Positions 44,259 to 58,373 of a stretch of DNA of 64,000 nt are shown in pieces. Within the stretch, counting starts at the first letter, position 1; the number at the start of each line of letters is the position of its first letter. The notes beneath the pieces were generated by a model that ran no database searches, was not told the DNA's origin, and saw nothing but the letters and a program-made list of their open reading frames with translations. A program made the translations under genes and the position numbers. Source of the stretch: Actinoplanes sp. L3-i22 (lineage in GTDB: Bacteria; Actinomycetota; Actinomycetes; Mycobacteriales; Micromonosporaceae); the NCBI RefSeq assembly GCF_019704555.1, contig NZ_AP024745.1:10591501-10655500 (forward strand), written 5' to 3'.

Positions 44259-45305
44259 TCAGAAGTCGACCGGCGGCAGCTCGGGGCCGCCGGTGGCGTC
44301 CCCGGTCGTCTGGCCGACGCCGAGCTTCTCCAGGATCTTCTTCTCGATCTCGGCGGCGACGTCCGGGTTCTCCTTGAGGAACTCCCGAGCCTTCTCCTTG
44401 CCCTGACCGAGCTGGTCGCCGTCGTACGTGTACCACGCACCGGACTTGCGGATGATGCTCTGCTCGACGCCGACGTCGATCAGCGAGCCCTCGCGCGAGA
44501 TGCCCTTGCCATACATGATGTCGAACTCGGCCTGCTTGAACGGCGCCGCGACCTTGTTCTTCACGACCTTGACCCGGGTCCGGTTACCGATCACGTCGGT
44601 GCCGTCCTTCAGGCTCTCGATACGCCGGACGTCGAGCCGGACCGAGGAGTAGAACTTCAGCGCGCGACCACCGGTGGTGGTCTCCGGCGAGCCGAACATG
44701 ACGCCGATCTTCTCGCGGAGCTGGTTGATGAAGATCGCGGTGGTGTTGGTGTTGTTGAGCACGCCGGTGATCTTCCGCAGCGCCTGGCTCATCAGCCGGG
44801 CCTGCAGACCGACGTGGCTGTCACCCATCTCGCCCTCGATCTCGGCGCGCGGCACCAGGGCCGCGACCGAGTCGATGACGATGATGTCGATCGCGCCGGA
44901 GCGGATCAGCATGTCCGTGATCTCCAGCGCCTGCTCACCGGTGTCCGGCTGGGACACCAGCAGGGCGTCGGTGTCGACGCCGAGGGCCCGCGCGTAGTCC
45001 GGGTCGAGCGCGTGCTCCGCGTCGATGAACGCCGCGGTGCCGCCGGCCTTCTGCGCGTTGGCCACCGCGTGCAGCGCGACCGTGGTCTTACCGCTGGACT
45101 CCGGCCCGTAGATCTCGACGACCCGGCCGCGCGGCAGACCGCCGACACCGAGTGCCACGTCGAGAGCGATGGAGCTCGTCGGGATCACGGCCATCTGCGT
45201 CACCGGCCGCTCGCCGAGACGCATCACCGAGCCCTTGCCGAACTGCTTGTCGATCTGTGCCAGCGCCAGTTCGAGCGCCTTTTCCCGGTCCGGTGCTGCC
45301 ACCAT
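44259..45305 (-). CDS. recA: Recombinase RecA
   Basis: 348 residues from ATG 45305, preceded by GGGGTG. DNA recombinase and co-protease for LexA. Walker [10 protein letters not shown] at 67-75, Walker [16 protein letters not shown] region, [15 protein letters not shown] loop L2-adjacent segment, and a C-terminal acidic/Pro tail. The longer frame to 45446 adds 47 unconserved residues and would overlap the SOS boxes. Two SOS boxes are 125-169 bases upstream of this start. Confidence 0.96.
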   Translation of the reverse strand: MVAAPDREKALELALAQIDKQFGKGSVMRLGERPVTQMAVIPTSSIALDVALGVGGLPRGRVVEIYGPESSGKTTVALHAVANAQKAGGTAAFIDAEHALDPDYARALGVDTDALLVSQPDTGEQALEITDMLIRSGAIDIIVIDSVAALVPRAEIEGEMGDSHVGLQARLMSQALRKITGVLNNTNTTAIFINQLREKIGVMFGSPETTTGGRALKFYSSVRLDVRRIESLKDGTDVIGNRTRVKVVKNKVAAPFKQAEFDIMYGKGISREGSLIDVGVEQSIIRKSGAWYTYDGDQLGQGKEKAREFLKENPDVAAEIEKKILEKLGVGQTTGDATGGPELPPVDF

Positions 45306-45429
45306 TGCTGTCACCCCTGTATTTGACTTCGCGTTCTTCGCCACGGCCGACACGGTATGCGGTGGGTATGACAAAAATCCTCCGCCCAACCGAGGGCTGT
45401 GGATGGCCGAGCCGCTGTGGACAATAGCC

Positions 45430-45443
45430 GAACACTTGTACGA
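45430..45443 (-). promoter_or_regulatory. SOS (LexA) box 1 upstream of recA
   Basis: GAAC-ACTT-GTACGA, preceded by C (CGAAC). Same form as the lexA boxes at 7118 and 7142. Lies between DUF3046 and recA. Confidence 0.75.
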
Positions 45444-45460
45444 CATCGAGCGACACGCCA

Positions 45461-45474
45461 GAACAAGCGTACGA
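45461..45474 (-). promoter_or_regulatory. SOS (LexA) box 2 upstream of recA
   Basis: GAAC-AAGC-GTACGA followed by AAAAA. It begins 31 bases from box 1, three helical turns. It is the closer match to the second lexA box (7142). Confidence 0.75.
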
Positions 45475-45482
45475 AAAATGGC

Positions 45483-45683
45483 TCAGTGCAGCTGGGACGG
45501 CACTCGATCGGGGTAGTTGGTCACCACGGCGCGCCAGATGGTAGCGGTATCGATACCCTGAGCAATGGATTCGTCGATGGTGCGGCCGCCCAGCTCCCCG
45601 AAGGCGTGATCGGCCGCGAAGCTGCGGGCGTAAGGCGCCCCGAACGCCTGTTCAAGGCGTCTCCAGAAGTCCGTCAATCGCAC
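45483..45683 (-). CDS. DUF3046 protein
   Basis: 66 residues from a GTG at 45683, which gives the family-typical start VRLTDFWRRLEQAFG and length; the frame is open to 45770 but without conservation. Contains YARSFAADHAFGELGGRTIDE and a C-terminal WRAVVTNYPDRVP. DUF3046 is a small soluble actinobacterial family almost always next to recA; function unknown. Confidence 0.88.
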   Translation of the reverse strand: MRLTDFWRRLEQAFGAPYARSFAADHAFGELGGRTIDESIAQGIDTATIWRAVVTNYPDRVPSQLH

Positions 45684-45827
45684 GCCCACGAGCGTACCCA
45701 CGCTGTTCCGAAGTGGCTCGTTCCGTGAAGACGGGCACGCGGGGCCGGAATCGTTTGTGACCTGCCGCACCCGGGGCCGGGGCGGCAGATGAACGCGTTA
45801 CGGACGCCTGATCGCCGCGCCCGACGT
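45684..45827. other. Short spacer between DUF3046 and udgX
   Basis: Contains the end of two opposing open frames only; no gene or strong terminator is seen. Confidence 0.4.
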
Positions 45828-46493
45828 TCAGGCGGCGACGGCTCCGGCCGCGATCTTCAGGTCGTCGACCAGCCCCTGATAGGCGATGTCCCGATTGTCC
45901 GCGCGGAGCACCGCCGACGGGTGGATCGTGGCCAGCGCCCGGATATCGGCCACCGGGAAGTCCTCCGGATGCTCGGCCGAGCCCGGCCAGGCCATCAGCT
46001 GGCCCCGGGAACGGTTGACCCGGAACGACGGACCCAGCAGCGCCTTGCCCGCGGTCGCCCCGAGGATGACCACGAGCTGCGGCTTCAACAGGGAGAACTC
46101 GGCCACCAGCCAGGGCCGGCAGGCGGTGATGTGCGCGGGACCGGGCGTCTGGTGGATGCGCCGCTGCCCCCGCAGCTCGAAACGGAAGTGCTTCACGGAG
46201 TTGGTGATGTACAGCTCGGCCGGGTCGATCCCGGCATCGTCCACCGCCTCCCGCAGCAGCCGGCCGGCCGGACCGACGAACGGCAGGCCCCGCTGGTCCT
46301 CCACGTCACCGGGCTGCTCGCCGACGAAGACGATCTTCGCGTGTGGCGCGCCCCGGCCGAAGACCGTCTGGGTCGCGTTCTCGTGCAGCTCACAGCCATG
46401 GCAGTCGGCGGCGGCCTGCTTGAGCTCGTCGATGCTGTGCGGTCGCGGCGGCACCCACTGCTGCGCGCCGGCCGGAGCTCCGGTCGTTGGCAT
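45828..46493 (-). CDS. udgX: UdgX-type uracil-DNA glycosylase-like protein
   Basis: 221 residues from ATG 46493. Family-4-like UDG fold: Fe-S ligands Cys31/Cys34 in CHGCELHENATQTVFGRG, motif A VGEQPGDVEDQRGLPF, and the UdgX-specific loop RRIHQTP with His114. In characterised UdgX this His attacks the sugar after uracil removal and leaves a covalent protein-DNA link at the abasic site. A third Cys is Cys125 (TACRPWL); the usual fourth position is a His (SVKHFRF). Its position 144 bases from the DUF3046/recA group suits a damage-response gene. Leftmost extra codons to 46556 are rejected. Confidence 0.85.
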   Translation of the reverse strand: MPTTGAPAGAQQWVPPRPHSIDELKQAAADCHGCELHENATQTVFGRGAPHAKIVFVGEQPGDVEDQRGLPFVGPAGRLLREAVDDAGIDPAELYITNSVKHFRFELRGQRRIHQTPGPAHITACRPWLVAEFSLLKPQLVVILGATAGKALLGPSFRVNRSRGQLMAWPGSAEHPEDFPVADIRALATIHPSAVLRADNRDIAYQGLVDDLKIAAGAVAA

Positions 46494-46565
46494 GTCCCCG
46501 TTTCTACCCGGATCGGTCGCCGGCGCGTCGACCGGGTACACCCGTCCGGAGGACACCGGAACGGG

Positions 46566-47909
46566 TCACCTCATCACGATGCCGCCGACCGGGCGGGCGG
46601 CGGCCGCGACCGCACGGGCGAGCGGGGGAAGGTCCGGTTCGTCGAGCGGGCCGATGGTGATCCGGACGCCGGGCGGCGACGAGACCCGGAACCGGGCGCC
46701 GGGCGCCACCGCGTAACCCGCGTCGCGCAGGGTGGCGACCGCGTGCGTCTCGTCGGTGACCGGCACCCAGACGTTGATCCCGGCGGCGCCGAACGCCGGA
46801 ATGCCCTGCTCCCGCAGCAGGTCGAGCAGGGCACGGCGGCGACCGGCATAGGACCGGGCCGCCCCGGCGACCAGCTCGGTGACCCCGGCGTCGCGCCAGA
46901 GCTCGAGCAACAGCCGCTGCGACAGGGTGGAGACCCAGCCCATGCCGATCCGCATCCGGCCGGTGACCCGGGCGATCGAGGTCTCGTCGCCGGCCAGCAC
47001 CGCGATGCGCAGGTCGGGCCCGAAGGGCTTCGAGGCGGAACGGACGAAGGCCCACCATCGGGTCACCGGGCCGATCACGTGCGGCGGCTCGGTGGCCAGC
47101 TCGGCGGCGTGATCATCCTCCACCAGCAGGAGGTCGGGGTGCTCGGCGAGCAGGTCCCGCAGCGTGGCGGCACGGGCCGCGCTGACCAGGGCGCCGGTCG
47201 GGTTCTGCGCGCGGACGGTGATCATCACGGCACGCGCGCCGGCCCGCAGAGCGGCGGCGAGCGACTCCGGCTCCGGACCCTCCTCGTCGATCGTGACCGG
47301 CAGCGGCCGCATGCCCAGGGCGGCGATCAGGTCAAGCAGGTTCGCCCAGCTCGGATCCTCGACGGCGACCGCGTCACCGGGCCGGAGATGGGCGATGAGC
47401 AGGCGCTCGATCGAGTCGAGCGTGCCGGCGGTGACCGCGATCGCCGCGTCGGCGACCGGAATGCCCTGATCGAGCAGCCGCGCGCGGGCCGCCTCGACCA
47501 GCTCCGGCATGGTCACCGCCGAGGTGTAGCCCTGCGGCGGCCCGACGCGCTCGGCGACCGCCCGGAGCGGCGGGCCGAGCGGCGGCAGCAGACGCAGATC
47601 GGGCTCACCGGAAGAAAGATCAAGAACATTTGCCGGTACGGCGAGACGGAGCGCGGCCCGGGTCGGTGTCACGGGTGGACGGGCCCGGATCCGGGTGCCG
47701 CGTCGGCCCTCGGTCTCCACCACACCGCGATGCCGCAGCTCCTGGTACGCCTTGGCGACCGTCGCGGGGCTGACGTGCAGAGCGCCGGCCAGGACCCGCA
47801 CCGGCGGCAACGCGGCGCCGAAGACCCAGTCGCCCCGCACCACACCGGCCTCGATGCTCGACGAAATCTCGGCGGCGGTCTCACCACTGACCTGATATTG
47901 TTCTGCCAC
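46566..47909 (-). CDS. MocR/PdxR-type GntR regulator with aminotransferase domain
   Basis: 447 residues. N-terminal GntR winged helix (ISSSIEAGVVRGDWVFGAALPPVRVLAGALHVS, about 15-75), then a fold-type I aminotransferase-like domain in which Lys294 (SASKPFGPD) would bind PLP. GTG start. PdxR-like regulators sense PLP and control vitamin B6 salvage genes. It is divergent, 64 bases, from a protein with a pyridoxamine-phosphate-oxidase fold, the classic layout for its target. Confidence 0.87.
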   Translation of the reverse strand: MAEQYQVSGETAAEISSSIEAGVVRGDWVFGAALPPVRVLAGALHVSPATVAKAYQELRHRGVVETEGRRGTRIRARPPVTPTRAALRLAVPANVLDLSSGEPDLRLLPPLGPPLRAVAERVGPPQGYTSAVTMPELVEAARARLLDQGIPVADAAIAVTAGTLDSIERLLIAHLRPGDAVAVEDPSWANLLDLIAALGMRPLPVTIDEEGPEPESLAAALRAGARAVMITVRAQNPTGALVSAARAATLRDLLAEHPDLLLVEDDHAAELATEPPHVIGPVTRWWAFVRSASKPFGPDLRIAVLAGDETSIARVTGRMRIGMGWVSTLSQRLLLELWRDAGVTELVAGAARSYAGRRRALLDLLREQGIPAFGAAGINVWVPVTDETHAVATLRDAGYAVAPGARFRVSSPPGVRITIGPLDEPDLPPLARAVAAAARPVGGIVMR

Positions 47910-47973
47910 AGCGATGATTCTGTACTAGTACAAGGAGCCACGCAAGAGGTTCCGCGCCACCGGGGAGGCCCTG

Positions 47974-49215
47974 ATGACCGACGTCTACGCCGCTACCGAC
48001 CGCACCACCGCGACCCGTACGCGCGGCCGCATGCACTACGAGCGGGAGACGGCGCACGCCATTCTCGACGAGGCGTTCGACTGCTCGGTCGGCTTCGTGG
48101 TGGACGGTGCGCCCCGGGTGCTGCCGACCCTGCACGTCCGGGTCGGCGAGACGCTCTACCTGCATGGTTCCACCGGCGGCCGGATGGCGCTGGCGGCCCG
48201 GGCCGACGGCATTCCGGTCTGCGTGAGCGTGACCCTGCTCGACGGTCTGGTCTACGGGCGCTCCCAGTTCCACCACAGCGCGAACTACCGCTCGGTCGTC
48301 GCGCTCGGCACCGCCCGCCAGGTCACCGACCCGGCGGAGAAGGCCGCGGCCATGCTGGCCCTGGTGGAGAAGACCGGCGCCGGCCGCTCCGCGGACAGCC
48401 GCCCGCCGACCGGGCAGGAGATGGCCCAGACCAGCGTGCTGGCCCTGCCGCTGGCCGAGGTGTCGGTGCGGGTCCGGGCCGGCGGAGTGGTCGACGACGA
48501 GGCGGATCTCGACCTGCCGCACTGGGCCGGGGTGCTCCCGATCCGCCGGGTCGCCGGCCCGCCGGAGACCGAGCCGGGCGTCCCGGCTCCCCCGCCCGCC
48601 TACCTGTCGGGCAATCCGGCGACCGCCTGGCAGACCCCGGTCGTGCTGGCCGGCCGGCACGTCCGGTTGGAGCCGCTGTCCCCGTCGCACGCCCCGGGCC
48701 TGTTCAAGGCGCTGGACGACGAGGAGGTCTGGCGGTACATCCCGGTGCCCCGGGCGCGGACCGTGGACGACGTGGCGGCGGACATCGCCGAGGTGATCCG
48801 CGGGCAGTGGCGGGGCGACCGGTCCGGGTGGGCCCAGGTCGACCCGGCGACCGGCGAGGTGATGGGGATGACCACCTATCACGACGTCGACCCGGATCGC
48901 CGCTCGGTCGGGATCGGGCACACCATGCTGGGCCGCCGGTGGTGGCGCTCCGCGGTCAACACCGAGGCGAAGCTGTTGCTGCTGGAGCGGGCGTTCGACG
49001 TGCTCGGCGCGGCCAAGGTGTTCTGGTATACCGACATTCGCAACGAGCGGTCGCAGCGCGCGATCGCCCGGCTCGGCGCGAGCCGGGACGGGGTGATCCG
49101 CAGGCAGCGGCTGCGACCCGATGGCAGCTGGCGGGACACCGTAGTCTTCGCGATGACGGCGGACGAGTGGCCGGCCGCAGCCCAGCGCCTGCGTGACCGA
49201 CTCGCGGCCGGTTGA
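47974..49215 (+). CDS. Fusion: pyridoxamine 5'-phosphate oxidase-like flavin-fold domain + GNAT acetyltransferase
   Basis: 413 residues. Residues about 15-185 form a split-barrel flavin-binding domain (VGFVVDGAPRVLPTLHVRVGETLYLHGS, DGLVYGRSQFHHSANYRSVV) like PNPOx/NimA-type proteins. Residues about 215-395 form a GNAT acetyltransferase of the RimJ/RimL kind (VVLAGRHVRLEPLSPSHAPGLFKAL ... NERSQRAIARLGASRDG). The two parts are joined by a Pro-rich linker (EPGVPAPPPAYLSG). The MocR-type gene next to it may control it. Substrates of both halves are unknown. Confidence 0.85.
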   Translation: MTDVYAATDRTTATRTRGRMHYERETAHAILDEAFDCSVGFVVDGAPRVLPTLHVRVGETLYLHGSTGGRMALAARADGIPVCVSVTLLDGLVYGRSQFHHSANYRSVVALGTARQVTDPAEKAAAMLALVEKTGAGRSADSRPPTGQEMAQTSVLALPLAEVSVRVRAGGVVDDEADLDLPHWAGVLPIRRVAGPPETEPGVPAPPPAYLSGNPATAWQTPVVLAGRHVRLEPLSPSHAPGLFKALDDEEVWRYIPVPRARTVDDVAADIAEVIRGQWRGDRSGWAQVDPATGEVMGMTTYHDVDPDRRSVGIGHTMLGRRWWRSAVNTEAKLLLLERAFDVLGAAKVFWYTDIRNERSQRAIARLGASRDGVIRRQRLRPDGSWRDTVVFAMTADEWPAAAQRLRDRLAAG

Positions 49216-49238
49216 TCGGGGCTGGGGAGGCGTGACTC

Positions 49239-49892
49239 GTGCTGGGCATCACTGATTTCTGGACGTACGTGCTCGGCGTGGTGGCCATCATCCTGCTGCC
49301 CGGGCCGAATTCGATCTTCGTGCTCTCGGTCGGCGCGCGTCGCGGCGTCCGGGCGGGATATACCGCCGCGTCCGGGGTCTTCCTCGGCGACGCGGTGCTG
49401 ATGGTCCTGTCGGCGACCGGCGTGTCCTCGCTGCTCGGCACGTATCCGCCGCTGTTCCTGGTGTTGAAGTACGCCGGCGCCGCCTACCTGGCCTGGGTGG
49501 GAGTGAACATCCTGCGCGGCGCCTGGGGCCGGTGGCGGCATCGGGGCGAGGTGGCGGCCACCGCGGTCGAGGACGAGCCGGCCGAGATGCAGCGCCCGTT
49601 CCGGCGGGCACTGGTGATCAGCCTGCTCAACCCGAAGGCGATCCTGTTCTTCGTCTCGTTCTTCATCCAGTTCGTCCAGCCGGGATATCCGCATCCCGCC
49701 CTGTCGTTCCTGGTTCTCGGGGCGGTCGTGCAGTTCTTCAGCGCGCTGTACCTGACCGCGCTGATCTTCGGAGGCCGCTTCCTGGCCGGCCAGTTCGAGC
49801 GCCGCCGGCGATTGGCGGCCGGGGCGACGACGGCGGTGGGCGCACTGTTCGTCGGCTTCAGCATCAAGCTCGCCACCGCCAGCCTGGGCTGA
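49239..49892 (+). CDS. LysE/RhtB-family amino-acid exporter (LeuE-like)
   Basis: 217 residues, six hydrophobic segments. Starts LGITDFWTYVLGVVAIILLPGPNSIFVLSVGARRG, with the LPGPN motif of RhtB/LeuE exporters, and has the family SLLNPKAILFFVSFFIQF block. GTG start 24 bases after the fusion gene stop, so the two may be co-transcribed. Probably exports a neutral amino acid; the substrate cannot be fixed. Confidence 0.86.
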   Translation: MLGITDFWTYVLGVVAIILLPGPNSIFVLSVGARRGVRAGYTAASGVFLGDAVLMVLSATGVSSLLGTYPPLFLVLKYAGAAYLAWVGVNILRGAWGRWRHRGEVAATAVEDEPAEMQRPFRRALVISLLNPKAILFFVSFFIQFVQPGYPHPALSFLVLGAVVQFFSALYLTALIFGGRFLAGQFERRRRLAAGATTAVGALFVGFSIKLATASLG

Positions 49893-50391
49893 CCACCCCC
49901 GGCCCGCCGGCGGCCCGTCGGCGGCCCGTCGGCGGCCCGTCGGCGGCGCGCCCGTGACCCGCGGGGCCACCGCGCCCATGACCGCGTGGGCACCGCGCCC
50001 GTGACCCGCGGGGGCACCGCGCCCGTGACCCGCGGGGGCAGCGGGCCACGGCGGTGCCCGCCCCGCAGCCGCGCGGGCTGCGGAAATGGGCCACCCGAGC
50101 CGCGGCGGCAGTGGGCGGCCCGAGCGGCGGCAATGTGGCAATGGGCCGCCCGGGCTGCGGTCGGAAGTCGCGCCGGTGCGCGTGATGGCGGAGCCGAAGC
50201 CCGGCGCAGCCGTGGGTGGCGGACGGAACCGGGCCCGTGCAACCGCACGTGGAGCGACGGGCCGCGGACCGATGGGCCATGGCGGGGCAGCACGCCCTGC
50301 GGCGGGGTGCGCCGCGACGCAGGTGAGCTGTCGCGACCAGGGGCGCTGCGGTCCAGGAGCGGGTGCGCGGAAGGGCGGGCGGCGGCGGGCG
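49893..50391. repeat. Gene-free spacer with 11-bp and 24-bp tandem repeats
   Basis: 49910-49942 is three copies of GGCGGCCCGTC; 49967-50041 holds copies of a 24-bp unit around GGCACCGCGCCCGTGACCCG. The remainder is GC-rich without a supported gene, up to the kinase gene end. Confidence 0.7.
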
Positions 50392-52887
50392 TCAGCTGCG
50401 GGCTGGGGCGGTGGAGAGTGGGGTGTCGGTGTAGAACGTGCCTCGGATCATCTGGAGTTTGCCGAGGTCGGTGGGCCAGGTGGTCTCCGGGGTGGCCCAG
50501 CCGAGGGCGTAGGCACGGCCACCTCCGGTGATCCAGCGGGTGGTGGCGCGGCGGAGTACGCCGGTGGCGGAGCGGTAGCGGTAGTCCCAGTCGGCGGCCT
50601 CGGGCAGGAGGGTCACCGGGGTGACCGCGATCAGTGTGTAGTCGCGGATCCGCCGGGTCTGGCGCAAGCGGCGGTCCTCGGCACGGCAGCCCTGTTCCGG
50701 GTCGGTGGCCGGGCGGCGGCCTACGTCCAGGCTCAGTACCCGGGCGCTGTGCGGGTCCCGGAAGCAGTAGGTGGTGCCGATCCGCTGGTAGGTCCAGCCG
50801 TCCGGGACCGGGAGGTGGAATCCGCTGCCGTCGGTGAAGTATGACCAGCCGGTCTGCAACTCCCAGCCGTTGACGCCTCGGGCCGCGCCGTCCTTCGGGG
50901 CGGTCGGGATGCCGCCGGGTGGCCGCGCGTCGCAGGCGACCGGGGAGAATCCGGCGCCCGCCGACGGCGATCGCGGTGGTGCCGAGACGGTCGGCGATGC
51001 CCGGGACCGGGGCCCAGCGGTCGGGGACGCCGGGGACTGGGACCCAACGGGCGGCGACGCCCGGTTCTGGGACGCAGACGCCCGGTTCTCGGAAGCAGAC
51101 GCCCGGTTCTTGGAGGCAACAGCCGACGACCGGGGCAGGGACTTGTTCACGGACGACGACGCGGCCGGCGGCCTCAGGATCTGTGGGGCGGAGTCCTCCC
51201 GGGCGATCAGATGGACGCTGAGCAGGCTGCCGCCGACCACTACGGCCGCGAGCAGGCCGGCTACGACCAGTCGGGTGCTGATTCCCCTGGCTCGCCGGGG
51301 ACCGGGCGTCGGCTGGTTCCCGGTCAACGGCCCGGAGACCGGTGACCGGGGGGCCGGGATCGTGTGGAGCGGCGCCTGGTTGCCGCGACGGGCGGACGGG
51401 CTGGTCGCGGGATCCCCCGCGGCGGCCGGCTCCCGGTTCGGGCGGGGCCGTGGCCGGGGCCGCGGCAAGTCGGAGCCGGCCTGACCAGGGTCGCTTTCCG
51501 CCCCACGTCCGCTGAAAGAGCCACGACCGCTGAAAGAGCCACGCCCGCCGAAAGTGGCACGCTCGCCGAAAGTGCCACGACCGCCAGAAGAACCACCACC
51601 GCCGAAAGCGCCACGACCGCCGGAGAAACCCGAGCCGCTGGACGAACCCGAGCCGCTGGAGGCCTGGTGATCGGACGAGGCGTGACCGCCGTGGTAGCGG
51701 TCGCGAGCAGCGGCGCTCCGCGTGAGCACCTCAGAACTGGTGAACGTCCCATCGATATAGCTACCCCGGGCGAAGTCCCTTTCCTCCTCAGCCGGATGCC
51801 ACCAGTCGTCGGAGTCCTCGGCTCCGGCGGGAACCGCAACCTCACCCGTCTCCCCAGGATCCCCCGCCAGACCAGCCCGAACCGGAAAAGCCGGCACCAC
51901 AGCCCGATCCAGATCGGTCAGATTCGGGGTGTCAAGATCGCTCTGAACATCCGGCAGATCCGCAGTTGGCTCAGCGGCCGCCCCATCCGAGCCCCCCGGA
52001 TCACGACGGACCACAGCCGACCCCACAGACGCCCCGTCACTCGCGCCCGCCGGGTCACGACCCGGCGCAACGGGCTCGATCACCGCCCGCAACCTGCGCT
52101 CGGCCTCGTCCGCACTCAGCCTTTCCCCCGGCTCGTACCGAAGAAGCTCGTCGATGATCGGCCCGAGCGGCCCAGCCCGCACCGCCCGATCCGGAAGCTC
52201 GGTGGCCAGCGCCGCCAACGTCGCCATCGCGCTGTCCCGCGCATACGGCGACCGCCCCTCCACCGTCGCGTACAGCGTCGCCCCGAACGACCACAGATCC
52301 GACTCCACCGTGGAGGCGCCGTCCCGGGCCCGCTCCGGCGACACGTACTGCGGCGAGCCCACGATCAGCCCCGGCGTGGTGATCATGCCGTCGTCGACGA
52401 ACGTGGCCAGGCCAAAATCGGTCAGCAACACCCGGCCGTCGGAGCCGATCAGCACGTTGTGCGGCTTGACGTCGCGGTGCAGCACCCCGGCCCGGTGCGC
52501 CGCGGTCAGCGCGTCCAGCACGGCCAGGCCGATCCGCGCCGCCTCGATCGGCGGGTACGGCCCCTTGCTGGTCAGCACCTGGTAGAGCGACCGGGACGCG
52601 ACGTACTCCATCACGATCCAGGACAGCCCCTCGGCGTGCACCACGTCGTACACCCGGACCACGTGCGGATGGGTCAGCCGGGCCGCGCTGCGCGCCTCAC
52701 GCAGGGTCCGGCTGTGCAGCCGGTCCTTCTCGGCGTCGGACATCCAGTCGGGTGGGACGATCTCCTTGATCGCGACATCCCGGTCCAGCATCTGATCCCG
52801 GGCCAGCCAGACCCGTCCCATCCCGCCTGCGCCGACCGGTTCCAGGAGACGGTACCGGCCTGCGACGAGCATCTGCCTGACCGCCAT
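50392..52887 (-). CDS. Membrane Ser/Thr protein kinase
   Basis: 831 residues from ATG 52887. PknB-type catalytic domain: GAGGMGRVW (20-26), Lys41 (VAIKE), Asp139 (HRDVKPHN), Asp157-Phe-Gly. Then a long acidic/Ser-Gly-rich region with repeated GRGSFSGRG-type units, a basic Pro-rich stretch, one membrane helix (STRLVVAGLLAAVVVGG), and an external C-terminus (Ser/Ala/Arg-rich, then a folded domain with Cys). No PASTA repeats are visible. The substrate is unknown; it is divergent from the Lhr helicase gene. Confidence 0.9.
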   Translation of the reverse strand: MAVRQMLVAGRYRLLEPVGAGGMGRVWLARDQMLDRDVAIKEIVPPDWMSDAEKDRLHSRTLREARSAARLTHPHVVRVYDVVHAEGLSWIVMEYVASRSLYQVLTSKGPYPPIEAARIGLAVLDALTAAHRAGVLHRDVKPHNVLIGSDGRVLLTDFGLATFVDDGMITTPGLIVGSPQYVSPERARDGASTVESDLWSFGATLYATVEGRSPYARDSAMATLAALATELPDRAVRAGPLGPIIDELLRYEPGERLSADEAERRLRAVIEPVAPGRDPAGASDGASVGSAVVRRDPGGSDGAAAEPTADLPDVQSDLDTPNLTDLDRAVVPAFPVRAGLAGDPGETGEVAVPAGAEDSDDWWHPAEEERDFARGSYIDGTFTSSEVLTRSAAARDRYHGGHASSDHQASSGSGSSSGSGFSGGRGAFGGGGSSGGRGTFGERATFGGRGSFSGRGSFSGRGAESDPGQAGSDLPRPRPRPRPNREPAAAGDPATSPSARRGNQAPLHTIPAPRSPVSGPLTGNQPTPGPRRARGISTRLVVAGLLAAVVVGGSLLSVHLIAREDSAPQILRPPAASSSVNKSLPRSSAVASKNRASASENRASASQNRASPPVGSQSPASPTAGPRSRASPTVSAPPRSPSAGAGFSPVACDARPPGGIPTAPKDGAARGVNGWELQTGWSYFTDGSGFHLPVPDGWTYQRIGTTYCFRDPHSARVLSLDVGRRPATDPEQGCRAEDRRLRQTRRIRDYTLIAVTPVTLLPEAADWDYRYRSATGVLRRATTRWITGGGRAYALGWATPETTWPTDLGKLQMIRGTFYTDTPLSTAPARS

Positions 52888-53005
52888 CGACACCACCCAT
52901 CACGTCGAGTATCAGGATAATCACGCACAGACCGCCCAAGAAAGACGATCACCCGGGCCCCGCGTGGGCCTCGCGGGCGAGTTTTTGTCGTACCCCCGGG
53001 GAAGG

Positions 53006-57742
<4,737 letters not shown>

Positions 57743-57746
57743 GGGG

Positions 57747-57837
57747 TTGTCCACACCAGCGGGTTGTCCACAGGGAGTGAGCGTGATCTTGAGGAATCGG
57801 GTCACAATTACGGCAGAGGCGGTGGCCCCCCTGGGAG
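57747..57837. repeat. Dispersed intergenic element, copy 2
   Basis: TTGTCCACACCAGCG ... ACAATTACGGCAGAGGCGGTGGCCCCC, aligned without gaps with copy 1 at 13497. It starts 4 bases after the lhr stop. Middle parts differ (GGAATCGGGT against ATTCCCGCGC). Confidence 0.8.
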
Positions 57838-58373
57838 GGCGGGTCCTTGTCCTGGCACACATACGGCCGGGGGATCTTGGCGCACACACGGCCGGGGCGC
57901 ATCTACCTCGGTCCGCCAAGGCCGGGGCGGGCGCATGTCACGGCCCCCGACGCGCACCGCGGCCTGCTCGGCCTGCTCGGCCTGCTCGGCCTGCTCGCGC
58001 GAAGGGCCACACCCAGCGGCCACCCCGACGGATGGCCGCTGTACGAAACCCGGGGCCGACACCCGGCCGGCACCCGCTGAACGAACCCGGCGATCGGGCC
58101 ACCGAGCGAGACCCGACCGGCGGGCCTGGCAGCCACTGCCAGGCCAACCGGCCTGGCAGCCGCTGAGCAGACCAGCTAGCTCGGCAGCCGCTGAGCAAAC
58201 CGGCAGGCCCGGCAGCCGCTTGGCGAGACCAGCGCACTGGCCGCTTAGCCAGACCGACGAGCCAGACCGACGAGCCGGCCGACGAGCCGGCCGGCGAGCC
58301 AGACCGACGAGCCGGCCGGCAAGCCGGCCGCTGGGCGGAACCAACAGCCGGCCGCAGAGCGCCGCAAACCAGA
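57838..58373. other. Gene-free tract with short tandem repeats
   Basis: No gene is supported. It includes four GCTCGGCCT units at about 57966-58001 and a GAGCCGGCCGAC/GAGCCAGACCGAC array at about 58250-58330, with short frames only. Confidence 0.55.
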
